Assembly (NCBI RefSeq): GCF_000516515.1
Contig: NZ_KI911784.1
Coordinates: 2,760,881-2,824,880, forward strand
Direction of reading: 5' to 3'
DNA: 64,000 bases
DNA from: Chloroflexus sp. Y-396-1
Lineage (GTDB): Bacteria > Chloroflexota > Chloroflexia > Chloroflexales > Chloroflexaceae
In this document: positions 7,881 to 17,200 of the stretch, piece by piece
Position numbering within the stretch: the stretch's first letter is position 1
Layout: each line of letters opens with the position of its first letter
Translations under genes and position numbers: made by a program
The notes under the pieces: model-generated
What the model saw: only the letters and a program-made list of their open reading frames with translations
The model's database searches: none
Told to the model about the DNA's origin: nothing

Positions 7881-9638
7881 ATGTTGATTGAGTTGCAGAT
7901 TCAGGATTTTGCAATTATTGACCGACTGCATCTGCGCTTTGAGCAGGGTTTTAATGTGCTGACCGGCGAGACCGGTGCCGGAAAATCGATCATTATCGAT
8001 GCGCTCGGTACGTTGCGCGGTGAGCGCGTTGATGCGACATTCGTTCGGGCAGGGGCTACCCGGGCTCGTATTGAAGGCGTTTTTAGTCTTGATGACTGCC
8101 CACAACTCATCCCATTGTTGATCCAATACGATCTGCTCGATGAGGGCGATGATCAACTCATTTTGACACGTGAGATTTCGGCTGAATCGGGGCGCAGTGT
8201 CGCCCGTGTCAATGGGCGAGCGGTAAACAGTGCAACACTACGTGAGATTGGCAGTCGGTTGATCGATATCCACGGTCAACACGAAGGTCAATCGCTGTTT
8301 AATCCACGTACCCATCTTGATCTGCTTGATCGCTTCGGTGAACTGCTTCCACTTCGCCAACGGGTGGCCGATCAACTTGCTGCATTGCGCAGAGTTCAGG
8401 CACAGTTAGCCGATTTACGCGCCGGTGAAGCGCGTCGGCAAGCTCGCATTGAAGAGTTGCAACTGCTACGTGAGGATGTTATTGCAGCAAAAATCAAACC
8501 AGGTGAAGAGGAAGAATTGCTTCGCGAACGGAGTATTGTCCAGAACGCAGCGCGTATTGCAACCCTGGCAGAAGATGCCTATCGAGCGCTTTATGGTGGT
8601 GAGGGTGGACGCGGAGGGCGTCCGGCAACTGAGGCGATGGCGCTGGCTGTGAGTGCCCTCAACGAGCTGAGCCGTTTTGATGACCGGGCTGAGCCTATCG
8701 CCCGGCAAGCTGCCGAACTGCACTATCTGCTTGAAGACCTGGTTGTTGCCTTGCGCCGGTATCGTTCGAACCTTGAAGTTGATCCACATCGGCTCGATGC
8801 GATTGAAGATCGGCTGACTGTTTTGCGCAATTTGCAGCGTAAGTATGGGGTTGATCTGGCAACGTTGATCGAGCGGGCAGCGAACGCTGAACACGAGATT
8901 GAGCAATTGAGCAATAGTGCATCTCAGATCGCAGCGTTGGAACAACAAGAACAAGTATTGTTAGACGAGCTGGCCCGTTGTGCCGGTGAACTCTCACAAC
9001 AACGAAAACGAGTCGGTGAAGAACTAAGCCGGCAAATCAGTATTGCTATGAACGATCTGGCAATGCCAAATATCCGTTTTGCAGTGCAATTTACCTGGGA
9101 AGATGATCCTGATGGGCCGCTGATCCATGATCGACGGCTGGCATGCGACCGTACCGGCGTTGATCGGGTTGAATTTCTGATTTCACCGAACCCCGGTGAG
9201 CCGCTGAAACCACTGGCGCGGATCGCGTCGGGTGGTGAAAGTGCCCGTCTGTTGTTGGCACTCAAATCGATTTTGTCACAAGTTGACGATGTGCCGACGC
9301 TAGTCTTCGATGAGATCGATGTTGGGGTCGGTGGCCGTGCCGGTCACGTGGTTGGTCAAAAATTGTGGTTCATCAGTCAACGTCATCAGGTGTTGTGCAT
9401 TACGCATTTGCCCCAGGTAGCGGCTTTTGCCCATGCCCATTATCACATTCGCAAAGAAGTTGTTGATGGCCGCACACGTACCAGTGTTGAGCGCTTGTCG
9501 CCTGAGCAGCGGATTGATGAGATCGCTGCCATGCTTGATGGCACGCCTGGCGATCACAGTCGGGCAAACGCACGTCAGATACTCGAACGAGCGCAAGCCT
9601 GGAAGCTGCATCGTCAGGCAGAACTTACTCAATCCTGA
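7881..9638 (+). CDS. recN: DNA repair protein RecN
   Basis: A 585-residue SMC-like ATPase that acts early in double-strand break repair. The N-terminal ATPase half has the Walker A GETGAGKS at 29-36 after the family's IQDFAIID start. A long coiled-coil arm (about 160-390, rich in Glu, Arg, Leu and Gln) follows. The C-terminal half carries the signature LARIASGGESARLLLALK (about 440-457) and Walker B TLVFDEIDVGVGG (about 472-484). Length is slightly above the ~553-residue family norm. No Shine-Dalgarno precedes the ATG; a TATAGT 15 bp upstream would give a very short or absent leader. It stands 88 bp before the O-antigen-ligase-like gene. Confidence 0.95.
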   Translation: MLIELQIQDFAIIDRLHLRFEQGFNVLTGETGAGKSIIIDALGTLRGERVDATFVRAGATRARIEGVFSLDDCPQLIPLLIQYDLLDEGDDQLILTREISAESGRSVARVNGRAVNSATLREIGSRLIDIHGQHEGQSLFNPRTHLDLLDRFGELLPLRQRVADQLAALRRVQAQLADLRAGEARRQARIEELQLLREDVIAAKIKPGEEEELLRERSIVQNAARIATLAEDAYRALYGGEGGRGGRPATEAMALAVSALNELSRFDDRAEPIARQAAELHYLLEDLVVALRRYRSNLEVDPHRLDAIEDRLTVLRNLQRKYGVDLATLIERAANAEHEIEQLSNSASQIAALEQQEQVLLDELARCAGELSQQRKRVGEELSRQISIAMNDLAMPNIRFAVQFTWEDDPDGPLIHDRRLACDRTGVDRVEFLISPNPGEPLKPLARIASGGESARLLLALKSILSQVDDVPTLVFDEIDVGVGGRAGHVVGQKLWFISQRHQVLCITHLPQVAAFAHAHYHIRKEVVDGRTRTSVERLSPEQRIDEIAAMLDGTPGDHSRANARQILERAQAWKLHRQAELTQS

Positions 9639-9725
9639 TTTTTCATGAGCCGGTAACGCCTTCGTTCGTGCTTCCTCGGCAATGCCACGTCGTGTTGTTG
9701 GAACAGAGAGGTTATTGGAATCAAT

Positions 9726-12700
9726 ATGTCCTCACAACGTACAGTCAGCCGCTGGAGTGCTCGTATCGTTGAGGCTAGCTGGTTGCTTGCTCTCACGTTT
9801 ATCCCAATCTATTTCAATCTCTATTCGGCTCGCCATTTTGAACCCGATAAGGCTGCCGTTTTACGTTCACTGGCCCTTATCGGCGTTGCAGCGGCTCTGG
9901 TATGGTTGCTCGACCAGGTTGATCAGCGTGCTACCACAGCGCAGCGAACCGCTTGGAACTGGGATGCAATACGCAAACATCCTCTATTCTGGCCGATCAC
10001 CGGTTATACGACGATCTTTATCGTTACGACTATTACCTCGGTGACACCGGCTACCAGCCTGTGGGGGTCTTATCAGCGAATGCAGGGACTGTACACGTTT
10101 CTATCGTATCTCATATTTGCTTTGCTGATTGCTACCACCCTGCGTTCTCCTGTTCAACGCGAGCGCTTTATTTCGCTCAATCTGGCCACTGCAACGGTGG
10201 TCGCCATCTACGGGATTATGCAACACTATCAGCTCGATCCGTTGCCATGGCGAGGTGACGTCATTTCGCGTGTTGCGTCCACGTTGGGGAATTCGATTTT
10301 TGTTGCTGCATACTTGATAATGATCGTCCCACTGGCGCTTTACTGGTTATTCGATGCCCTGGCCGCAATCCGCACGGCGCCAGTTCCGACTCAGCCATCT
10401 GCCGAGTGGCGTTGGGCGATCATTCGCCTGCTCTTGTGGCTAGCCGGCGCTTTGCTCATTCTGGCAACGGTCAAGTTTAGTGTAGCGATCCGAACAGTCG
10501 ATTTCCGGTACTGGTGGTGTTTTCCAGGCGCTATTCTCTGCGCATCGGCACTGTGGTGGCTGCTGACCGTATCGAGTAGCTCTGCTCTTCCGCGCTGGCC
10601 CCTCGTGCTGACCCTGATCTATCTGCTCGGGTTTGGTATTGCGTTTGCGGTCAATGCGGCCAGCGGTATTCAGCAAGTTGCTTCGGCTGAGGTTGTGGCC
10701 AACGCCCTCGATTGGTGGCTCTGGTTGATAATTGCCGTTGTTGCATTGGTAGGTGCTTATGGCCTGAGTGTGCTTAGGAGAGCACCGCAAGAGCCATCAC
10801 GTCTTACCTGGCAACTCCGAGCGACGGCCAGTGCAATCGTGCTCGGACTGATACTGACCACGATCTTTTTCAGTCAGAGCCGTGGCCCGTGGATCGGGTT
10901 GGGTGCCGGTCTCTTTCTATTCATTTCGCTGGCCCTCTGGTTTGGAAAACAACGTCTCGCTGCCAATGGTGACCATCGCAACAGTCGTCGGTTGGGGCAG
11001 ATGTTAGCAGGTTGGGTTGCAGTAACGCTAGCGGTTGGTGGGTTCTTGATCGTGTTTAATCTATCGGATGCTCCCTTCTTCAATCGCCTGCGCGATGTTC
11101 CTTACGTTGGACGAATGGGAAGGCTGCTTGAGGTTGAGAGCGGTACTGGCCTGGTGCGACGTCTGATCTGGATTGGTGACGAACATGCTGGTGGTGCGAT
11201 TGGCCTGATTACGAGTGACCCTCTAAGGCTCTTCATTGGTTGGGGGCCAGAAAGTATGTTCGTAGCCTTCAATCGCTTTTATCCACCATCGCTGGCGAAT
11301 GTCGAGGCGCGCGGTGCTTCGCCTGATCGCTCGCATCAGGCTCTACTCGATGAAGTTGTAACCAAAGGTTTGCTTGGCCTGGCAATGTATCTCTGGGTGA
11401 TCGGCAGTCTGATTATGTATTGCCTGCATCAATTACGAACAGCAACAAGTTGGCGTCATCAACTGCTCGTTATTGCAATCCTCAGTGCAGTGACGGCACA
11501 CCTGGTTGAAGGATTGACCGGTATCCCGATTGTTGCTACCCTGATGATGTTCTGGATGTTGCTGGGCCTGAGTGTCGCTGTAGCGCAAATGGAAAGTGCT
11601 CAGGCGCCGGTAGCGATTACCGAAACGCAAACAATACAAGGAAAGCCAACCGGACGCCAACCTGCCCGTCGCAATCCGTCGCGACCCGCATCTCGACAGG
11701 CTGCTAGCGGTATGCTTGGGGTTGCCGGCTTGATTGGGTTGTTCACCGTTGCTCTCATCTGGTGGCTTAACCTGCAACCGATATATGCCGATATGCGATT
11801 TCAGCAGGCCCAAAGTTATGTTGATCAGGGTAATCCGTCAGTGCAAGCCTTGCTGGCAGCACTAAACGAATATATCGCAACTATCCGGGCTAATCCGGGT
11901 GAGGATTTTTACTATCTTCATCTTGCCCGTACTCTGATGATGCTCGCTGATACGCTACGTGCGCAAGGGAGTGCCCTTGGTGATGTCGGTCAGGTTAATC
12001 TCGATACCCTCTTCCAGCTTGACGGGATTCCGGCAGTGACGGCCTTTGTCCAACGTTCATCACCGATACAGTTGCTGGCGTATGCTGAAGCTGCCTTACT
12101 GCGCGCTCACCAGATCAGTCCGTTGAATAAAGATCACTATGCCAATCTTGGGCGCATTAATACCTTTTGGTACGGCTGGACAGGTGATGTGCAACGACTA
12201 TACAAGGCACTTCAATGGTATGAACGAGTTGCTACGATTGCCCCCCGTGATGTGACCTTGATAAATGAGCGGGCCGGGGTTTTGATGCAACTGGCCGAAT
12301 ACGCTACCACCAGCGGTGATGCTAATCAGGCAGGTGCCTTTTTTCAGCAAGCCGATGAGCTGTTGCAGACCTCAGCCCAACTTGATCCACGCTACGGCGA
12401 TACGGCACTACGACGTGGTGACCTAGTACGCTTCCGTACCGGCGATCTTGATGAAGCAACTGCTTTCTACTTGCAGGCAATCGAACGCTCACCGCAGCAA
12501 GTGGTAGATAACCTCGACCGAATTGCCCGTGCTTTGAGCAGTCGCCCCGATCTGCTGAACCAACTGCGTCTGGCATTTGCGGTCCAGGCTGAGTATGCTG
12601 AACGAACACTGGCCGATGTTAGGGGGAAACCGGAACGTGCCATTGAGATACCGACGCTGGAAGATCGGGCGACCAGACTATACGCGGCTGTTGCCCGTTT

Positions 12701-12941
12701 GGCCGTTCAGGCTGGTGATATTGCAAGCGCTGTGGAGCCATACGCTCGGGCAGTGGCGATCCAGCCGGCAAATGTTGCTCTTAGTCAGCAATACACGCTG
12801 GTGTTGAGTGAAACGCTTCAGTATGATGCCGCTATTGCCGAAACCCAACGCCTGTTAGCAGTGCTTAGAGACAAAGGTCGCACTGGTGAAGTAGCGCAGG
12901 TGGAGCAATTGAAAGCGGTGTTGGAACAGGTTCGTCGCTAA
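9726..12941 (+). CDS. O-antigen ligase-like polytopic protein with C-terminal TPR domain
   Basis: A 1071-residue protein in two parts. Residues ~15-640 hold about a dozen or more hydrophobic helices with the Wzy/WaaL-like pattern, including SLWGSYQRMQGL near 118 and SQSRGPWIGLGAG near 385. A basic Pro/Arg linker (about 640-665) and one more helix (~660-685) lead to a ~385-residue helical tail with TPR character (AEAALLRAHQISPLNKDHYANLG; AVEPYARAVAIQPANVALS). The ligase part would transfer or polymerise lipid-linked glycans at the outer membrane face, and the TPR tail would bind partners there. The acceptor is unknown, because Chloroflexus is not known to make classical LPS. It is followed by a wecA-like gene, which supports a role in surface polysaccharide. 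Confidence 0.82.
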   Translation: MSSQRTVSRWSARIVEASWLLALTFIPIYFNLYSARHFEPDKAAVLRSLALIGVAAALVWLLDQVDQRATTAQRTAWNWDAIRKHPLFWPITGYTTIFIVTTITSVTPATSLWGSYQRMQGLYTFLSYLIFALLIATTLRSPVQRERFISLNLATATVVAIYGIMQHYQLDPLPWRGDVISRVASTLGNSIFVAAYLIMIVPLALYWLFDALAAIRTAPVPTQPSAEWRWAIIRLLLWLAGALLILATVKFSVAIRTVDFRYWWCFPGAILCASALWWLLTVSSSSALPRWPLVLTLIYLLGFGIAFAVNAASGIQQVASAEVVANALDWWLWLIIAVVALVGAYGLSVLRRAPQEPSRLTWQLRATASAIVLGLILTTIFFSQSRGPWIGLGAGLFLFISLALWFGKQRLAANGDHRNSRRLGQMLAGWVAVTLAVGGFLIVFNLSDAPFFNRLRDVPYVGRMGRLLEVESGTGLVRRLIWIGDEHAGGAIGLITSDPLRLFIGWGPESMFVAFNRFYPPSLANVEARGASPDRSHQALLDEVVTKGLLGLAMYLWVIGSLIMYCLHQLRTATSWRHQLLVIAILSAVTAHLVEGLTGIPIVATLMMFWMLLGLSVAVAQMESAQAPVAITETQTIQGKPTGRQPARRNPSRPASRQAASGMLGVAGLIGLFTVALIWWLNLQPIYADMRFQQAQSYVDQGNPSVQALLAALNEYIATIRANPGEDFYYLHLARTLMMLADTLRAQGSALGDVGQVNLDTLFQLDGIPAVTAFVQRSSPIQLLAYAEAALLRAHQISPLNKDHYANLGRINTFWYGWTGDVQRLYKALQWYERVATIAPRDVTLINERAGVLMQLAEYATTSGDANQAGAFFQQADELLQTSAQLDPRYGDTALRRGDLVRFRTGDLDEATAFYLQAIERSPQQVVDNLDRIARALSSRPDLLNQLRLAFAVQAEYAERTLADVRGKPERAIEIPTLEDRATRLYAAVARLAVQAGDIASAVEPYARAVAIQPANVALSQQYTLVLSETLQYDAAIAETQRLLAVLRDKGRTGEVAQVEQLKAVLEQVRR

Positions 12942-13013
12942 GGGGCATGCTCTTGATGGGCATTGAGTTGGCCATTTGTTAAGATAGTTATCCATCTACC
13001 AGGAATATGTGTT

Positions 13014-14045
13014 ATGGCGAACATTGCCTTGATCCTGATAGCAGCGCTCACCTTCTCGATCCTGGTCACACCAATTGCGCGGCGAACCGCATTGCGTAGC
13101 GGAATTATTGCCATTCCTCGTAGTCGCGACAGTCACACTACACCGATTCCCCTCCTTGGTGGGGCGGCAATCTATATAGCATTTGTTGCTGCTCTGCTGT
13201 TGTTCGGTAATCTGGCTTATATTCGTGAGCTGATTGGGATCTTGCTTGGCGCTACAATTGTCTCGCTCTTTGGCCTAGCTGATGACCGTTGGGGCATGCC
13301 GGCAATGATCAAACTCGGCGGTCAGATGTTGGCCGCAACAGTCTTGCTCCTCGGTGGCACTCAGGTACAACTCTTGCCGTGGCCGGTTTTGAATTGGGTT
13401 TTGACCATACTATGGGTAGTCGTCATTACTAATGCTATCAACTTTCTCGACAACATGGATGGGCTTTCAGGTGGGGTTGCCACGATTGCGGCTGCTTTTT
13501 TCCTGCTCCTTGCCGCTATGAATCAACCACGGCAGGTACTGGTTGGAGCAATGGCTGCCGCTCTTATTGGCGCTTGCATCGGATTTTTACGCTACAATTT
13601 CAATCCGGCCAGTATCTTTATGGGTGATACCGGCAGTCTCTTTATCGGATTCATCCTGGCAGCCCTGGCGATCAAACTGCGCTTTCTCAACAACATTCCG
13701 CTGGTAACCTGGCTGGTCCCGGTCTGTGTCCTGGGCTTACCACTCTTCGATCTGGCTCTAGTCTTCGTTGCCCGTGTTCGCCGAAGGGTAAATCCTTTTA
13801 CCACAGCCGGTAAAGACCATCTTTCACACCGCCTCCACGCATTAGGAATGACGAAGCGCGAAGCGGTTCTGACCTGCTATCTACTGGCAGGTGCCAGCGG
13901 CTTAATTGGCGTATACATTACCCAGGCCCGCCCTTCAGAAGCATACCTCGTTTTCGCCGGTCTCCTGATCGTGGCCCTTGCCGGGATTGTCTGGCTCGAA
14001 CGAGTGTGTCCTTCAGGCCAGCCACGTCAGCACCAAACGGGCTAG
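13014..14045 (+). CDS. Undecaprenyl-phosphate glycosyl-1-phosphate transferase (WecA/MraY family)
   Basis: A 343-residue polytopic enzyme that attaches a sugar-1-phosphate from a UDP-sugar to undecaprenyl phosphate, the first step of many envelope glycans. Motifs in order: DDRWG at 90-94, NAINFLDNMDGLSGG at ~139-153 with the catalytic aspartates, FNPASIFMGDTGSLFIG at ~195-211, and the cytoplasmic HLSHRL histidine motif near 269. The HxxHRL variant and the FLDNMDG form fit WecA/TagO-type members better than MraY. The ATG at 13014 is chosen because family similarity starts there; a longer frame from 12963 adds 17 atypical residues. It probably acts with the ligase-like gene ending 72 bp upstream. 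Confidence 0.88.
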   Translation: MANIALILIAALTFSILVTPIARRTALRSGIIAIPRSRDSHTTPIPLLGGAAIYIAFVAALLLFGNLAYIRELIGILLGATIVSLFGLADDRWGMPAMIKLGGQMLAATVLLLGGTQVQLLPWPVLNWVLTILWVVVITNAINFLDNMDGLSGGVATIAAAFFLLLAAMNQPRQVLVGAMAAALIGACIGFLRYNFNPASIFMGDTGSLFIGFILAALAIKLRFLNNIPLVTWLVPVCVLGLPLFDLALVFVARVRRRVNPFTTAGKDHLSHRLHALGMTKREAVLTCYLLAGASGLIGVYITQARPSEAYLVFAGLLIVALAGIVWLERVCPSGQPRQHQTG

Positions 14046-14231
14046 GAGATTATCCGCGAAATCCGGTTGAATGAAGGTCATCGAATGTTGCCCCCTGGCA
14101 GATGGTGGGTGTCCGAGAGTATCATATCCCCGCTCCGAGACCACGTTCGGGCACCGACAGGAATCGTCAGCCATTTGGACAACCGTTGAGGCCACCCGTG
14201 AGGACAAGGCCGTACCTCAACGCCGGGAACT

Positions 14232-14267
14232 AAAAAGGTCGGGGGCGGGTTTTCAGAACCCGCCCCC
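14232..14267 (-). terminator. Intrinsic terminator of pcs
   Basis: The stem GGGGGCGGGTT / AACCCGCCCCC (14241-14251 with 14257-14267) has a 5-nt loop. On the minus strand it is followed by GACCTTTTT (T-run 14232-14236). It begins 8 bp after the pcs stop codon and faces the end of the wecA-like gene. Confidence 0.85.
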
Positions 14268-14274
14268 TTCACCG

Positions 14275-17200
14275 TTATCGATCACCAGCCGTCCAGGCCT
14301 CGTACAGCTCGTCCTTGCTCTTCAAGCCGAGGCGCGGCAAGGCGTGATTGACCACATACGTAGCTGCGGTGTGGCGATTTTCCCACATTGCCTGATGTGC
14401 TTCGGGCAACTTATCCCACGGTACCACCGCCGGTTCGGTGATTGTCAACAGACCGGCGCTAATCTCATCGTTGAGACGCAAGATCTCGTAAGCGTTCGAG
14501 AGATGGGTACCGAAGATTTGCGCGGTTGGCATATAGATGCGGCGTTGTCGTACCCAGATTTGGGGTGCGAAGAAGGAATAGCGCCGCCCACCAATATCCT
14601 CGAAATAAACGATCCGACCGGTGAAGGGCTTAATCAGCATTGCGCTCACGGCCAGCGCATCGTGACCTGCCCGTTCGATGATCAGATCGGGATAGCCGCG
14701 AGGATTGTCGGCACTGCGCAAGAAGGTGCCAACCGCACTACCCAGCGGCTTGAAGACCAGATCGTTAAAGCGGCGCACTGCCTCTTTCAAACCCTGCGGA
14801 TCCTGTCGGGCATTGGGCAGTGGCGGCATTGTGCGCGGCCACTCGAACTCATCGCCAAAGCGGCGTTTGAGTTCGGCCAGGCTTACCACTCCCCGGAGCG
14901 CAGCCCCGAACCCGAGTGATAGGATGAACTCGCGTTGCGCGTCGCTTACCGTGACCACGACAATCCGTGCGCCTAGGAGACGTGCCGCCTCGATGGCTTC
15001 CAAGCCACCGGTATCGACCAAATCGTCACCGCTGACACCATAGTAAATGAGTACGGCCTCACCGGCGCGCAGATTGGCTCGCCGCAACATCTCGGTTGGC
15101 GAAGCGGCGCCCGGTTTACCGAGGAAGGTAAAGTGATAACCGCTCGTGGCGCCGTAGAAGGTCAACGTCGGAATATGTCCATCGTGCGGTTCGCCGAGCA
15201 GTTGGAAACTTCGCGGGAATGCCGTCTCGCCGGCATGGGAGACAACATAATCGGCCAGCCGACCATTATTCTGCGCCCGGAACATCTCGAGCAATGGCTG
15301 ACCAGCGGCCTCCCACTCCGCCCAGGCTGCCGGGTCTTCTGGGACCCGGGTAAAGCAATTCGCCACCGACGGATCCTTACGATTGATCGCGCCATGGGCG
15401 CCCGCTGCCAGGAGAGTCGCTGCTCGTTCCGCCGAACTGACCATACCGATCACACGCAGGCCGTTGCGTGCTGCCGACCGAGCTGCATCCAGACCGGTAC
15501 CGGTAGCGGCACCTTCGATGAAGATTGTCCGACCGGCCTGAATCCGTAGCGTGGTGAAGAGCGCACGATAGATTGTACCCAGGTTAAGGATATAGCTTCC
15601 CGCAGCTTCGATGCTCATATCGGTAGGAATCGCGAGACATTGTGGCGCTTGCGCCAGCATAAATTGCTGGTGTGAACCATCCGGTGTATCATTCCCCTGG
15701 ATCACGAAGTCGGCTGCCATGGGATCAAGTCCCATCATCGGTGACAACAGATCCGACTGACCAGAGTAGATGGCAACCAGATCGCCCACCTTTAGCCGCC
15801 CCTCGCGTCGCGCCTCCTCACCAAGGGCGACGATCAGACCGATGCCACCCGAACCGGTAACGTGCCAGTCGCGGTCGTGTTCATCAAACCGCGAGACAGG
15901 AATACCGGTAATTGCCCAGATGTCGTTGAAGTTTACCTCTGAGGCCAGGACGTAGATGAGGGCCTGATTCGCACGAGGTCGTTCCACCGGCACGATAATC
16001 TGTTTTTCGGCCACTATCGGATCGCCGTGTGCAGCAGCACCGGTTTCAGGATCGCGAATGACCGCCTGCGCATATTGCCACTTCGGAATCCGATCAACGC
16101 CAGGGAAGAAAGGCGAACCGATTGGCAAGAGTTCCTTCTGTTCGAGCAAAATCTTCTCCTGTTCAGGCGTGATCAACGGTCGGCGTGTCGGCAACGGTGC
16201 ACTCTGGCGATCAAGGAACTCGCGGATACCACGCTTACCGCCGTTCGGGTCAACTACCGCTTCGGCAAAGAGCTTCGCTTCGTGTTCAAGACCTGCCTCG
16301 AAGCCGTGAATAAAGCCATAGCGGATCGCTTCCAAAGCGCGATGCAAAGCTGCATCACGCCCGACGCTATGCGCCTGCTTGATGATGCGTTCAATCCGTG
16401 GATGGGCGATAATCGAGCGCAGTTCATCGTCAGCGAAGCGGGGATCGGGCTTGCGCCACTCTTCGAGTTGTTCGTGACGATGGCGGAACGCCTGCGTGAC
16501 GGCAGCCGTATCGATCAACTGCCCATCAGCGCCAATCGCAGTGCGGGCCAGCTCGCAGGCCAGTGAAAGTGCATCTTGATCGCCAGTAGCGACCGCATCG
16601 ATCAAGCCCAATTCCAACGCTTCGTCGGCCGGTACACTCCGCCCACCCAGGATCATCTCAAGCGCACGTAAGAGACCGGTACCGTTATTTCGCTTGTACA
16701 ACAATCGTGGCAGTCGCTGAGTACCGCCATAGCCCGGCAGCAAGCGTAGATTAATCTCTGGTTGACCAAACTCGGCGTAAACATCGGCCACGCGATAGTG
16801 ACAGGCCATGGCGAACTCAAGCCCACCACCCAGTGCGACACCGTTGATGGCCGCAATACAGGGCTTGTTCATCCGCTCGATCTTACGGAAGGCGAGGTGT
16901 GCATTGTTGGGCAGGGCCATCGCCTCTTCGACCGTGTGAATCTCTTCGAGTAACTGGCGAATATCGGCCCCGGCGACGAAACTCTTGGCGCCCTGGCCGG
17001 TAAAGACGATTGCTGCTACGTCGTTCCGCCGGGCAAGGTGATCAACAATCGTATTCAACTCATCAAGTGCACGCTCATTCAGTGCATTAACCGGCGGATT
17101 GGTTACCGTCACGACGGCCAGCTTACCGGCGCTGGCGGTCGGTGGATGGTACTCGATGCGGAAATAGCGGTAGCGTTCGATGATCTGCTGCTCTTCCGCC

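Noticed and set aside
7734-8156. 140-codon minus-strand frame overlapping the start of recN
   Set aside because: It is antisense to the conserved RecN Walker A region; RecN is unambiguous.
14071-14919. A 282-codon plus-strand open frame overlapping the 3' end of pcs
   Set aside because: Most of it is antisense to the well-supported pcs reading frame; it runs through the pcs terminator hairpin and shows no domain.
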